Assembly (NCBI GenBank): GCA_031431125.1
Contig: JANPCX010000081.1
Location: forward strand, 1 to 52,166
Direction: 5' to 3'
Length of the DNA: 52,166 bases
From: JANPCX01 sp031431125
GTDB lineage: Bacteria; Pseudomonadota; Gammaproteobacteria; Burkholderiales; Burkholderiaceae_C
Made by a program: the position numbers and the translations under genes. The notes beneath the pieces are model-generated. The model had not been told where the DNA came from, did not search any database, and saw only the letters and a program-made list of their open reading frames with translations. This document shows positions 1-8,893 of this stretch, one piece after another. Position 1 is the first letter of the stretch; every line of letters begins with the position of its first letter.

Positions 1-89
1 AGGGGTAGGCGCGGTCCGCAGCCCGGGGTTCTTCCCCCGGGCAAGGGCCGCAACGCCGCCCTGCGCGTTTTGTCGCACCGGCCCGCAGG

Positions 90-189
90 GTGAGGGAGCA
101 AAACAGCCCCACTTGTCGTTGCAAATGCTAGCCGGGTGTTCAACCCGGCTGCGCTTTGCGGCTAAATTTGGGCTGTTTTGCTCCCTCAC
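90..189. repeat. 20-bp perfect inverted repeat enclosing a second hairpin
   Basis: The arm at 90-109 (GTGAGGGAGCAAAACAGCCC) is the exact reverse complement of 170-189. The 60-nt loop holds a second hairpin, AGCCGGGT/ACCCGGCT, at 130-150. It lies just upstream of the cytochrome gene and ends before its ribosome binding site (GGGGAGA near 193-199). A related GAGGGAGCAAA motif occurs inside the large palindrome near 10805, so this is probably one of the genome's dispersed palindromic elements. Bases 1-89 are GC-rich and hold no gene that I can see; they may be the end of another repeat. Confidence 0.75.
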
Positions 190-204
190 GCAGGGGAGAT
201 TTAA

Positions 205-759
205 ATGATGACAGGCCCTAGGCGTTACCTCTGCTTTCGTTCTGCACTCCAGTGGGTGTTGGTGCTGGCTGCCATGCTGCTGTTGGCGCTCGCCCTGCCG
301 CTGGCTGCTCAGCCGCGAAAGCAACCTGTGCCCGGCGACTATCTGCTCATCAATGGCAAGGTTGACCGCGGTACTTACACCGGTTGGCGCATCTTTCACA
401 CCACATGTTTTGGTTGCCACGGCGTGGGGGGTGTCGGCACCGATGTGGCGCCGAATTTGGTGGAGCGCGTGCAGCAGATGACGCCGCGCGCATTTGCCAC
501 CAAGGTGCTGACCAGCTACCGCATCGTGCCCCCGGTCAATGGTGCCAACTCGGAAGATGCAGCGGCGATGCGCGAATCCATGCTGGAAGACATCATGCGA
601 CGCCAGCGCGGCGTCGGCGCGGGCGTGCGCATGCCCGCGTGGGAGGCCGACATGGAAGTGGATCCGCATGTGCTCGATTTGTTCGCCTACCTCTCAGCGC
701 GTGCCGATGGTTTAGGCCCGGGCAAGCCCGAGCGTTGGGGTGTGAAGAAGAAGCGTTGA
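205..759 (+). CDS. Secreted or membrane-anchored c-type cytochrome, one haem
   Basis: The 184-residue protein starts with a hydrophobic segment (residues about 15-34) ending in an Ala-rich site, which fits a signal peptide or anchor. One haem-binding motif CFGCH follows at residues 68-72, and a later Met in MPAW is a candidate sixth haem ligand. The protein should therefore carry electrons on the periplasmic side. The first of two adjacent ATG codons is used, 6-9 nt after GGGGAGA. It lies 40 bp upstream of the beta-CASP hydrolase on the same strand and is probably cotranscribed with it. The donor and acceptor cannot be told from the sequence. Confidence 0.85.
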   Translation: MMTGPRRYLCFRSALQWVLVLAAMLLLALALPLAAQPRKQPVPGDYLLINGKVDRGTYTGWRIFHTTCFGCHGVGGVGTDVAPNLVERVQQMTPRAFATKVLTSYRIVPPVNGANSEDAAAMRESMLEDIMRRQRGVGAGVRMPAWEADMEVDPHVLDLFAYLSARADGLGPGKPERWGVKKKR

Positions 760-799
760 CCCTCCCACCAGTCATCCCCGTTCTCGGAGGGCACAGCCC

Positions 800-2155
800 A
801 TGAAGATTTCTTTTTTAGGCGCAGCCGACACCGTCACCGGCTCCAAGCATTTGGTGCACATCGGCGGGCAGCGCATCTTGCTCGACTGCGGTTTGTTCCA
901 GGGTTTCAAGGTGCAACGCGAGCGCAATTGGGCGCCGTTCCCGGTGTCGGTCAAAGAGATCGACGCGGTGGTGCTCAGCCATGCCCACCTCGACCACACC
1001 GGTTACCTCCCCCGCTTGGCGCAACAGGGCTACAAAGGGCCGGTGTATGCCTCTGCTGCCACGCGTGACCTGTGTGAAGTCATGTTGCTCGACAGCGCCA
1101 AGCTGCAAGAGGAAGACGCGCGCCGCGCCAACAAGTTCGGTTATTCGCGCCACGAAAAAGCTTTGCCGCTCTATGGCGTGGCCGACGCCAAACGCGCCAT
1201 CGCCAAGATCACGCCCATCCCAGTGGGGCGCGACGTGCGTTTGGGTTCGGTCTGGTTGTCACTCACACCGGTCGGTCACCTGTTGGGGGCCTCGGCGGTG
1301 ACGCTGCGCTGCGGTGATGAAACCTTGGCGTTCTCGGGCGACGTGGGGCGCGACGATGACCTGCTCATGCCGCCACCGCGTCAACTCACCCATTCCGATG
1401 TGCTGCTGGTGGAGTCCACCTACGGCAACCGCCGCCACCCGGTGGAGGACGCGGTGCAGCGCTTGGGAAGCATCATTCGCGCGACGGCACGACGCGGTGG
1501 CTCGGTGCTGCTGCCCTCCTTCGCTGTCGGCCGCGCCCAGGCCCTGCTGTTTTGTTTGCAAAAACTGCGCGCTGCCGGTGAGATACCGCAAGACATGCCG
1601 ATTTACCTGGACAGCCCCATGGCCATCGAAGCCACCGCGCTCTACCAGCGCCACCGCAAGTTGATGCGCATCACCCCGCAAGAAGCCGCGTCCTTGACCG
1701 ATGGCGTCACCCTGGTCACCAAACCGCAGCAGTCGGAACGGCTCACCCGCAACCGTTACCCGCGCATCATCATCTCCGCCAGCGGCATGGCCACCGGCGG
1801 CCGTGTACTGCACCATTTGAAGGCCACGGCCCCCGACCCGAAGAACCACATTGTGTTTCCCGGTTTCCAAGTCTCAGGCACCCGTGGCAGCACCCTGGTC
1901 AGTGGCGTCCATGAGGTGAAGATCCACGGACAGTACGTCGCCGTCAAAGCCGAGGTCAGCCAACTCGAAGGCTTCTCAGGCCACGCCGACGCCAACGGCC
2001 TGATGGCCTGGATGCGGGCCATCACACCCGCCCCGCGTCAAGTGTTTGTCGTGCATGGCGAACCCGCTGCGGCCGATGCCTTGCGGATGCGCATCAAGGA
2101 CGAGTTGGGTTGGGCAGTGCGTGTGCCTGAGTACCTCGCGTCGGTAGAGGTTTGA
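800..2155 (+). CDS. Beta-CASP metallo-beta-lactamase-fold RNA hydrolase (CPSF/YSH1-like)
   Basis: A 451-residue metallo-hydrolase. The zinc motif HAHLDH is at residues 61-66, a further ligand His at about 160 (PVGHLLG), and FSGDVGR at 179-185 supplies the bridging Asp. The beta-CASP cap follows, with DSPMA, SASGMATGGR and SGHADANGL motifs and a C-terminal VVHGEP. The family contains RNA endo- and exonucleases related to CPSF-73 and RNase J, so it probably acts on RNA in the cytoplasm. GGAGGGC lies 6-13 nt before the ATG. The gene converges on the hybrid kinase, with a palindromic repeat between them. The substrate is unknown. Confidence 0.88.
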   Translation: MKISFLGAADTVTGSKHLVHIGGQRILLDCGLFQGFKVQRERNWAPFPVSVKEIDAVVLSHAHLDHTGYLPRLAQQGYKGPVYASAATRDLCEVMLLDSAKLQEEDARRANKFGYSRHEKALPLYGVADAKRAIAKITPIPVGRDVRLGSVWLSLTPVGHLLGASAVTLRCGDETLAFSGDVGRDDDLLMPPPRQLTHSDVLLVESTYGNRRHPVEDAVQRLGSIIRATARRGGSVLLPSFAVGRAQALLFCLQKLRAAGEIPQDMPIYLDSPMAIEATALYQRHRKLMRITPQEAASLTDGVTLVTKPQQSERLTRNRYPRIIISASGMATGGRVLHHLKATAPDPKNHIVFPGFQVSGTRGSTLVSGVHEVKIHGQYVAVKAEVSQLEGFSGHADANGLMAWMRAITPAPRQVFVVHGEPAAADALRMRIKDELGWAVRVPEYLASVEV

Positions 2156-2230
2156 GGCCTTGCCGATGGCAGTGATCACAGCGGCTCCTGCCGCACTGGA
2201 ATCCTTCTTCATCGCGCATCCACTAGTGTT

Positions 2231-2378
2231 GCGACTCAGAAATAACGGAACAAATGAAAGTAGTGGAGTCGGCCCAGTGGCAAGGCGCAAACCACAGCGA
2301 TACCGAGGTATCGCGCGGATTTGCAACGCCGCCAGTGGGTCGAGTACACGCTTTCATGTTTCGTTATTTCTGAGCCGC
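2231..2378. repeat. About 150-bp imperfect palindrome between convergent genes
   Basis: The left arm (2231-2260, with CTCAGAAATAACG) is matched in reverse complement by 2351-2378 (CGTTATTTCTGAG). The inner halves also pair imperfectly down to a tip near GCGATACC/GGTATCGC at about 2297-2313. The core GTGGCAAGGCGC ... GCAACGCCGCCAGTGG resembles the element at the window end (52024-52166). It could serve as a bidirectional terminator for the hydrolase and kinase genes. No coding sequence is convincing in 2156-2433. Confidence 0.8.
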
Positions 2379-2433
2379 GACACGGCATGTGTGGGTGACG
2401 ACTGGCGGATGATTCGAGCCGCTCGGAATTTCT

Positions 2434-4392
2434 TCAGCGCGCAGCTGGCTTGCGACCGATGAACCTAACCATCGCCGCTTGGGTTTCTGCAATGTTCAGT
2501 GGTTTGACCCAGTAATCCACAAACCCTGCAGCCCTGGCCTGTTGAATGTCCTCGGGCATCGCGTCCGCCGAAACCATCACGGCGGGAATGTCAGACAGCA
2601 GTGGGTGCTTTCGCAGTTTGGCCAGCAGCTCCAACCCGTCGGTGTCGGGTAGATGACGGTCGAGCAACAAAAGGGCCGGTGGGTCAGCCATGGCCAAGGC
2701 CTCACCGAGTGCACCCGACGGCGCGTCGGTACACCTCACTTCTGACAACGACTCCAAGATGCCTCGCATCAGAACCACATTGACCGGGTTGTCTTCAACA
2801 TAAAGCACGTGAAATGATCCCGGCGCCTCTTGCAAATCCATGAACCCCAAATGTGCATGGTTGGTGCTGGACCACTGCGCCGGCGCCGGATCACCCACAG
2901 TTGGAGGGTCAGCCGCGCTCAGATGCAAGGTGAAACAAGAGCCTTGGCCCAACTTGCTGCTGACTTCCAAACGACCGCCCATGCGTTCGGTCAAGCCCCG
3001 TGTGATGACCAGTCCCAGGCCCGAGCCTTCGGCTCTCGTGCGCTCGGCCCCCAAACGATTGAATGGTTCGAACAGGTGGGCGCGTTGGTCGTCGCTCAAG
3101 CCCTGGCCTCTGTCCAATACAGCCAGGTGGACGCCGGTGTCGTCGCGCCGAGCCCGCAGCACAACACTTCCTTGGGGGCGGTTGTATTTGACAGCGTTAT
3201 TGAGCAGGTTTCCGAGGCACTGCAGCAGCTTTTGCGCATCTGCCAGAACCCAGAGCCCCGGCTCCAGATCCAATGTGAGATCGACCCCACTCTCGTGGGC
3301 CAACACTTCGACGAGGTGAGTGGCTTCTCGCGCCACGGACTCAACAAAAACAGGTTCTACCGTGACCTGAACCGTGTCGGACTCAATGCGTTCGATGTCG
3401 AGAACTTCGTTGATGAGCGCAAGCAGATGACGGCCTGCGGAATCAATGTGAGTCATTTGGTCTCGCTGCCGTCGGTTGAGAATCAACTCCGGGTCGCGTG
3501 ACAGCAACTGAGCAAAACCTAAAACTGCGTTCAGCGGTGTTCGTAGCTCGTGGCTGACCCGTGCTAAAAATTCGCCTTTGGCCTGATTGGCACGTACCGC
3601 GAGCTCTTTGTCCCGCTCCAGCGCTTCCATGGCGTGGCGTTCGCTGACGTCGGACAAATAGCCGTGCCACAGCACATCACCGTTTGCTTGCGGCTGGGGC
3701 CCAGCGCGCCCCTCGATCCAACGCTCTGTGCCATTGAATCCGCGCGCCCGAAATTGAAAGTTCCATCGCGTCAGCGAGGTGGCCGACTGATGGACACTTT
3801 CCAACAATCGCGGCAAGTCGTCAGGGTGAATTCGATCAAAAACTGTTTGCGCTGATTGTTTTGCCTGTGCTGGCGTGACACCAAACACCTCTTGCAAAAC
3901 ATCATTGGCGTACGGGAAACATGAACTCCCGTCGCGGCGCAATAGAAACTGGTAGATCACGCCCGGAACTTGTTCGACGCTGCGACGTGCTCGCAGCAGT
4001 TCGTCTTCCAGCCTTTTTCGATCGCGAATGACCAGCACGACGGCCAAGTTGCGCGCCCCCGATGCGTCCATTTGGCGCTCGATATTCAGCAGCACCGGCA
4101 AATCGCTGCCGTCTTTCTGCCGCATTACCAAATAGGTCTCCGACACTCGACCGCGCAACTTGAGCGTGGAAAACAAACCGGTGAGGTACAGAATTCGGGA
4201 GGCTGGCGTTAGGAGGTCAGACAAGGTCCGGCCCAAAACAGTTGACTGAGCCGTCCCGTCGCCAGTGTGCGGCTCATACCCCAATAGACGCAGCATTTCG
4301 GGGTTGGCGGCCAACAAACGACCGTCGTCGTCAAAACAAACCAGCCCGCAAGGCAATTGGTCTGCGGGGAAAAAAGAGCCCGCGTCGATCAT
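2434..4392 (-). CDS. Hybrid sensor histidine kinase: PAS-PAS-HisKA-HATPase-REC
   Basis: This 652-residue protein has two PAS domains (about 10-125 and 135-255). A dimerisation/phosphoacceptor helix follows with SHELRTPLNA (His about 281), then an ATPase domain with a GSGLGL motif, then a C-terminal receiver with phosphoacceptor Asp in LLDRHLPDTDG (about 577) and the conserved Lys in VKPLN. No membrane segment is visible, so sensing is probably cytoplasmic. The first PAS domain has the RsbP-like pattern PCGLVCFDDDGRLLAAN followed by LPVLLN. The start ATG overlaps the stop of the upstream RsbQ-like gene by 4 nt, which implies coupled translation. There is no separate response regulator or output domain nearby, so phosphate probably passes to an unlinked partner. 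Confidence 0.93.
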   Translation of the reverse strand: MIDAGSFFPADQLPCGLVCFDDDGRLLAANPEMLRLLGYEPHTGDGTAQSTVLGRTLSDLLTPASRILYLTGLFSTLKLRGRVSETYLVMRQKDGSDLPVLLNIERQMDASGARNLAVVLVIRDRKRLEDELLRARRSVEQVPGVIYQFLLRRDGSSCFPYANDVLQEVFGVTPAQAKQSAQTVFDRIHPDDLPRLLESVHQSATSLTRWNFQFRARGFNGTERWIEGRAGPQPQANGDVLWHGYLSDVSERHAMEALERDKELAVRANQAKGEFLARVSHELRTPLNAVLGFAQLLSRDPELILNRRQRDQMTHIDSAGRHLLALINEVLDIERIESDTVQVTVEPVFVESVAREATHLVEVLAHESGVDLTLDLEPGLWVLADAQKLLQCLGNLLNNAVKYNRPQGSVVLRARRDDTGVHLAVLDRGQGLSDDQRAHLFEPFNRLGAERTRAEGSGLGLVITRGLTERMGGRLEVSSKLGQGSCFTLHLSAADPPTVGDPAPAQWSSTNHAHLGFMDLQEAPGSFHVLYVEDNPVNVVLMRGILESLSEVRCTDAPSGALGEALAMADPPALLLLDRHLPDTDGLELLAKLRKHPLLSDIPAVMVSADAMPEDIQQARAAGFVDYWVKPLNIAETQAAMVRFIGRKPAAR

Positions 4393-5219
4393 CTAAGGTG
4401 GTCGTCCAGGTACCGATCCAGGACGCCAATGAATTCCTCAGGCTCGCTCATGTGGGGGCAGTGCCCTGTTGCTGTCATGACCCTCAATATGCTGCGTGGC
4501 AAATGGGCGTGCATGTACTCGCCCACCGACAAAGGAGCGATGGCGTCGGCTGTGCATTGCACGATCAAACTCGGTGTTTTGATCAGCGGCAAGTCTCCCC
4601 TGTTGTCCGCCAGAAAAATAGCGCGCGCCCAGCGCAGCGCGATTGCAGGGTCCATCGCGCAAAAGCTGGCAGCCAGGGTTTGGTTCAGTTCGGGTCGATC
4701 GCTGTTTTTCATGATGGCCGGTGCCATTGCATCCGCCCAGCCGACGAAGTTGTGCTCCATCATGTCGAGCATGGCTTCAATGTCGGTGCGATTGAAACCG
4801 CCTACATAGTCTGGTGGATCATTGATGTAGCGCGGAGAAGGCGCCACCATCACCAGGTGTGCAAAGCGCTCCGGTTGCGACAGGCTGGCCAAAGCACCGA
4901 CCATGGCGCTGGCCGAGTGGCCAACGAACACGGTCTGGTTCAATTCCAGGGCCTCGCAAATGTCCAGGACGTCTTGCGCGTAGCCATTCAGCGTGGCGTA
5001 GCGCTGCGGGTCGTAGGCGCTGGCGTCGGAGTGGCCTGAGCCGATGAAATCAAAAAGTACGACCCTGAAACGGTCTTGGTAGGCGGGTACCACCTCGCGC
5101 CACATCGACTGGTCGCAGCCAAAACCATGCGCAAAAACCAGGGTTCGGGGCCCACTTCCGAGTTCCGTGACGTGGTGACGACGACGAATGGCTTCGCGCA
5201 ACGTAGCCATCGTGATCAC
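4389..5219 (-). CDS. RsbQ-family alpha/beta hydrolase (signalling hydrolase)
   Basis: A 276-residue alpha/beta hydrolase closely resembling Bacillus RsbQ and the plant KAI2/D14 family along its whole length. It has the signature HGFGCDQS near residue 31, FDFIGSGHSD, the nucleophile in GHSAS (Ser102), Asp225 in CTADAIAP and His253 in TGHCPHMS. These are each six residues beyond the RsbQ triad (96/219/247). RsbQ works with the PAS domain of the RsbP phosphatase, probably by supplying or processing a small ligand. Here the downstream partner, overlapping by 4 nt (ATGA), is a PAS hybrid kinase. ATG at 5219 is used; the ATG three codons later is equally possible. Confidence 0.9.
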   Translation of the reverse strand: MITMATLREAIRRRHHVTELGSGPRTLVFAHGFGCDQSMWREVVPAYQDRFRVVLFDFIGSGHSDASAYDPQRYATLNGYAQDVLDICEALELNQTVFVGHSASAMVGALASLSQPERFAHLVMVAPSPRYINDPPDYVGGFNRTDIEAMLDMMEHNFVGWADAMAPAIMKNSDRPELNQTLAASFCAMDPAIALRWARAIFLADNRGDLPLIKTPSLIVQCTADAIAPLSVGEYMHAHLPRSILRVMTATGHCPHMSEPEEFIGVLDRYLDDHLR

Positions 5220-5400
5220 CCCAAGTCAAGTTCGGGAAATAGAGCCCCATACATTTTGGGGAAGAGGGAAGAAATATACCCTTTGGCGCATGCTTCTGGA
5301 TAAGAGAGTTGACACCGTTCGGCGAGACATTTTTAGCGTTTGACTGTGGGCGTGCGGTGTCTTTCTGCTGCCTAACTGCACACTCTGGGACAATTTGCGA

Positions 5401-6684
5401 ATGAGCTCAATCGACCTGCAAGAAACCATCGCCCAAATGGGCCACGCTGCCCGCGCCGCCAGCCGCCAAATGGCGGCGGCCTCCACCGCTGCCAAAAACC
5501 AGGCTTTGCTGGCTTTGGCCCGCTTGCTGCGCGAGCCGACCACCGCCTTGCAAGCGGCCAATGCGAAAGACATTGAAGCGGCCCAAACGGCGGGTTTGGC
5601 GGCGCCCATGGTCGACAGGTTGCGGCTGACAGACAAAGTCATCGCGACGGTGGCTGAAGGCTGCGAGCAAATTGCCGCCATGCCCGACCCTGTCGGCGAG
5701 ATCACGAATTTGCGGCGCCGCCCCAGTGGCATCAGCGTGGGCCAAATGCGGGTGCCCTTGGGTGTGTTTGGCATGATTTACGAGAGCCGCCCGAATGTGA
5801 CGATCGAGGCTGCGTCGCTGGCCATCAAGAGTGGCAACGCCTGCATTTTGCGTGGTGGCTCCGAGGCCCTCCATTCCAACTTGGCGCTGTGGCGTTTGGT
5901 GCAGGCGGCCTTGACAGAGGCCGGTTTGCCGCCCGATGCGGTGCAGTTGGTTCAAACCACAGACCGCGCGGCCGTAGGCCACTTGATTGCCTCGCCCGAA
6001 GCGGTGGATGTGATCATTCCGCGCGGCGGCAAAGGTTTGATTGAACGCATCAGCCGCGAGGCCAAGGTGCCGGTGATCAAACACCTGGATGGCAACTGCC
6101 ACGTGTATGTGGATGCCCAGGTGGATTTGGCCTTGGCGCTCAAGGTCACCGACAACGCCAAAACACAAAAATACAGCCCTTGTAATGCGGCTGAATCGCT
6201 GCTGGTGCATGCGACCATTGCCCCGCGTTTTCTGCCTGAGATGGGCGCGGTGTTTGCCGCCAAGGGTGTGGAAATGCGGGTGGATGCCGCAGCCAAGGCT
6301 TTGCTCAAAACTGTGCCCGGCGCCAAGCTGGTGGACGCCACCGAGCAAGACTGGTTTGAGGAATACCTCGCCCCCATCATCAGCATCAAGGTGGTGCAAA
6401 ACCTCGACGAGGCCATTGCCCACATCAACCGTTACAGCTCCCACCACACCGATGCCATCTTGACTGAGCACCACCCGAGTGCCATGCGTTTCTTGCGCGA
6501 GGTGGACTCGGCCAGCGTCATGGTCAACGCCAGCACACGTTTCGCCGATGGTTTTGAGTTTGGTTTGGGCGCCGAGATCGGCATCAGCACCGACAAATTC
6601 CACGCCCGCGGGCCAGTTGGACTGGAGGGCCTCACGTCGATGAAGTGGGTGGTGCTGGGGCAGGGTGAAGTCAGAGGCGCTTGA
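5401..6684 (+). CDS. proA: Gamma-glutamyl phosphate reductase, proline synthesis
   Basis: A 427-residue enzyme of the aldehyde dehydrogenase superfamily. It reduces gamma-glutamyl phosphate to glutamate semialdehyde with NADPH, the second step of proline synthesis. Family signatures are visible: PLGVFGMIYESRPNVT, IPRGGKGLI, HLDGNCHVY, and the catalytic Cys261 in QKYSPCNAAESLLVH. The length is typical. ATG 5401 is preferred over a TTG two codons upstream. It diverges from the RsbQ-like gene (181-bp gap) and converges on an ArsR-type gene with only 12 bp between stops. proB is not in the window; proC lies at 43.9 kb. Confidence 0.96.
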   Translation: MSSIDLQETIAQMGHAARAASRQMAAASTAAKNQALLALARLLREPTTALQAANAKDIEAAQTAGLAAPMVDRLRLTDKVIATVAEGCEQIAAMPDPVGEITNLRRRPSGISVGQMRVPLGVFGMIYESRPNVTIEAASLAIKSGNACILRGGSEALHSNLALWRLVQAALTEAGLPPDAVQLVQTTDRAAVGHLIASPEAVDVIIPRGGKGLIERISREAKVPVIKHLDGNCHVYVDAQVDLALALKVTDNAKTQKYSPCNAAESLLVHATIAPRFLPEMGAVFAAKGVEMRVDAAAKALLKTVPGAKLVDATEQDWFEEYLAPIISIKVVQNLDEAIAHINRYSSHHTDAILTEHHPSAMRFLREVDSASVMVNASTRFADGFEFGLGAEIGISTDKFHARGPVGLEGLTSMKWVVLGQGEVRGA

Positions 6685-6696
6685 GTTCGGCGCAGC

Positions 6697-7383
6697 TCAA
6701 GGCACAGTGCCCGCCTCCAACCAGGGCGCCAAGGTTTTTTTGCCTTTGGGCGTGAGACGCAAGGCCCGGCTGCCCTGCACGCGTTGCCACCAATCCTGTT
6801 CCAGGCCGTGGTCCATCAAGGCTTTGGCCAAACTGCCGGCCAAGTGGTCGCAACGTTCAGACCAATCCAAACAGGGGTAGGCCAAACGCGAAGAACCCGC
6901 CTTGGGCACCGGCACACCCAAGGCTTGCAGTTCGGCGCGCCCGGTTTCTGACAACGCGAACTGTCCTTCGCAGGGCACCAAGCTACCTCGCGCCAGCAGC
7001 CCTCGGAACAGGGCCACCCCCAGCTCGCCCGCAATGTGGCCATAACAAGTGCGCGCGGCCTTGAGGGGTTTGTAGGCGCCTTGGTTCCAGCGTTCCAAAC
7101 AGGGGTTGCGTTCAGCCACCACAGACAAGGCCTCCAGCGCGTGGGCAATGTCGGCATTGGCCAAACAAAAATAGCGGTGCCTGCCCTGGGTGCGCGTCGT
7201 CACGAGTTCATGCTCGGTGAGTTTGCCCAGGTGGGCGCTGGCGGTAGCGGCCGTCACGCCAGCGGCTTTCGCCAACTCGCCTGCGGCCAAATACTGCCCG
7301 CCCATCAGCGCGGCCAACATGCGCGCCCGGGTGGGGTCGCCCATCATGGCGGCGATGATAGAAAAGCGGGGTTCAGGATTCAT
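6697..7383 (-). CDS. ArsR-type winged-helix transcriptional regulator, long C-terminus
   Basis: A 228-residue protein whose first 90 residues form an ArsR-like winged helix (GDPTRARMLAALMGG, then ELAKAAGVTAATASAHLGKL). The remaining 130 residues are longer than in classical ArsR repressors and contain several scattered Cys residues (NPCLE, RTCYG, VPCEG, YPCLDW). I cannot assign a ligand. It follows the TauE/SafE permease gene by 7 bp on the same strand, so it may regulate that permease or be regulated with it. The stop lies 12 bp from the proA stop. Confidence 0.8.
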   Translation of the reverse strand: MNPEPRFSIIAAMMGDPTRARMLAALMGGQYLAAGELAKAAGVTAATASAHLGKLTEHELVTTRTQGRHRYFCLANADIAHALEALSVVAERNPCLERWNQGAYKPLKAARTCYGHIAGELGVALFRGLLARGSLVPCEGQFALSETGRAELQALGVPVPKAGSSRLAYPCLDWSERCDHLAGSLAKALMDHGLEQDWWQRVQGSRALRLTPKGKKTLAPWLEAGTVP

Positions 7384-7390
7384 GGCAAGG

Positions 7391-8161
7391 TCAGAAAAAA
7401 TGCACGAGGCTGCGACCGCAAAGATACACCCCCAAGGTCAACAGGCCCCACAGAAACACCCGCTTGAACGCCGCGGGCGACAGCCGCTGGCGCAGGCGCT
7501 GCCCCACCGCCATGCCGATGCAAGCCGGTGCCAAGGCCAGCAACGAGGCCAGTCCCATCTCGCTGTTCAAGGCGCCGCCATGGGTCAAGCTCAAACCCAA
7601 GGCGATGGTGGACACCAAAAAGGACAGCCCCAAAGCCTGAACCAACTCCTCCTTCTCCAAACCCAAAGCCTGCAAATACGGCACCGCAGGAATCACAAAC
7701 ACACCGGTGGCGGCGGTCACGAGGCCCGTGCACAAACCCACAGGCACCGCCCACCAACGGCCTGTTCGGGCGGACAAAACCCAACTTACCGACAACAAGC
7801 CGAGTAAGGCGTACAACGCCAATGCCAAACCCAAGCCGGCCGCGGCCCACACCGTGGGCGCGCGGGTCAACCACCCGGAGCCTGCCGCGATGCCCACGCA
7901 CAGCGCCAGCTGCATCGGCAACAAGCGTTTGGCCATCTGCAGCCAACCAGGCCGGGCCGAGATTTGCCACACATTGGTCAGCAGCGACGGCACCACGAGC
8001 AAGGCGGCAGCCTGGGCCGGCGGCATGGTCAGCGACAACAAACCCATCACGATGGTGGGCAGGCCCAGGCCGATCACCCCCTTGACCAAGCCACCCAATA
8101 GAAAGACGGCGCCAACCACGAGTAGCAATGAAGCAAGCTGGGTGTGGCTGGTAGAAACCAT
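7391..8161 (-). CDS. TauE/SafE family membrane permease
   Basis: A 256-residue, very hydrophobic protein with about eight predicted membrane segments and the family glycine motif GGLVKGVIGLGLPTI in the first helix. Members export or import sulfite, sulfoacetate or other small organic sulfur or carboxylate anions across the inner membrane; the substrate here is unknown. AGGAG lies 6 nt before the ATG at 8161. It is first in a two-gene unit with the ArsR-type regulator. Confidence 0.87.
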   Translation of the reverse strand: MVSTSHTQLASLLLVVGAVFLLGGLVKGVIGLGLPTIVMGLLSLTMPPAQAAALLVVPSLLTNVWQISARPGWLQMAKRLLPMQLALCVGIAAGSGWLTRAPTVWAAAGLGLALALYALLGLLSVSWVLSARTGRWWAVPVGLCTGLVTAATGVFVIPAVPYLQALGLEKEELVQALGLSFLVSTIALGLSLTHGGALNSEMGLASLLALAPACIGMAVGQRLRQRLSPAAFKRVFLWGLLTLGVYLCGRSLVHFF

Positions 8162-8311
8162 GGAAAACTCCTGAGACGGATCGTTTTGTGATGGACCGAA
8201 TGGTCGCCCCTTTCGGGCCGCGGATGCTTCGTTCTGTGACGAAACGTCGAAACGCTCGCCGTGCTTGTCTGGTCATCAGGCGATGATCCGCCTTGCTTTA
8301 GAGTTCCCACC

Positions 8312-8893
8312 ATGACGACCACCCAAGTGATATCGCTGTTGATCGCCGCCACGCTGGTGTTCTGGAGCCTCGGCGCCTACAACCGCATGGTGCGTTTGCG
8401 CGGCGACATCAACCAGCGTTTTGTGGTGGTCTATGACCAACTGCAACACCGCCACGGCCTGCTCTTGCGTTGGGCCCAGGCCATGGAACCCTGGCTCGAA
8501 CACGACCCCAAAACCTTGGAGACCTTGCGCAGCTGCTGCCACCAAGTGCAAGCCGCCGCGGAGCAGGTGCGCCTTCGCCCCAGTGCCGCCCGCCGTGTGG
8601 CGGCCTTGCGGGTCGCGGAAGATGGTTTGGCGGCGGCACGCAGCCGCGCGGTGGCCGACATGCCAGCACAAATTGACCGAATTTTGCCCACCGCCACTGC
8701 ATTGGGTGCCGACGCCGATGGCGGTTTGGCCATGCCGGTGTTGCTGGAAGAGTTGACCGCGGCGGGTGGCTTGCTGACCCTGGCGCGCCAACAGTTCAAC
8801 GAGGCCGCGCAAGACTACAACGACGCCATCGATCAATTTCCAACCTGGATACTCGCAGGTTTGTTTCGGTTTCGTTCCGCGGGCGTGCTGTGA
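8312..8893 (+). CDS. LemA family membrane protein
   Basis: A 193-residue protein with one N-terminal membrane helix (residues about 5-20) followed by a long helical domain. It has the family pattern YNRMVRLRGDINQRFVVVYDQLQHRHGLL and the ending FNEAAQDYNDAIDQFPTWILAGLF. LemA proteins form an elongated cytoplasmic helical bundle with an outside-facing N-terminus; the function is not established. ATG 8312 is chosen because an in-frame ATG 51 nt upstream would add a non-family extension. The next 148 bp to the convergent gene at 9042 hold nothing recognisable. Confidence 0.87.
   Translation: MTTTQVISLLIAATLVFWSLGAYNRMVRLRGDINQRFVVVYDQLQHRHGLLLRWAQAMEPWLEHDPKTLETLRSCCHQVQAAAEQVRLRPSAARRVAALRVAEDGLAAARSRAVADMPAQIDRILPTATALGADADGGLAMPVLLEELTAAGGLLTLARQQFNEAAQDYNDAIDQFPTWILAGLFRFRSAGVL

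Noticed and set aside
5407..6603. 398-codon open frame on the minus strand
   Set aside because: Antisense shadow of proA; no recognisable domains and a composition typical of mirrored GC-rich codons.
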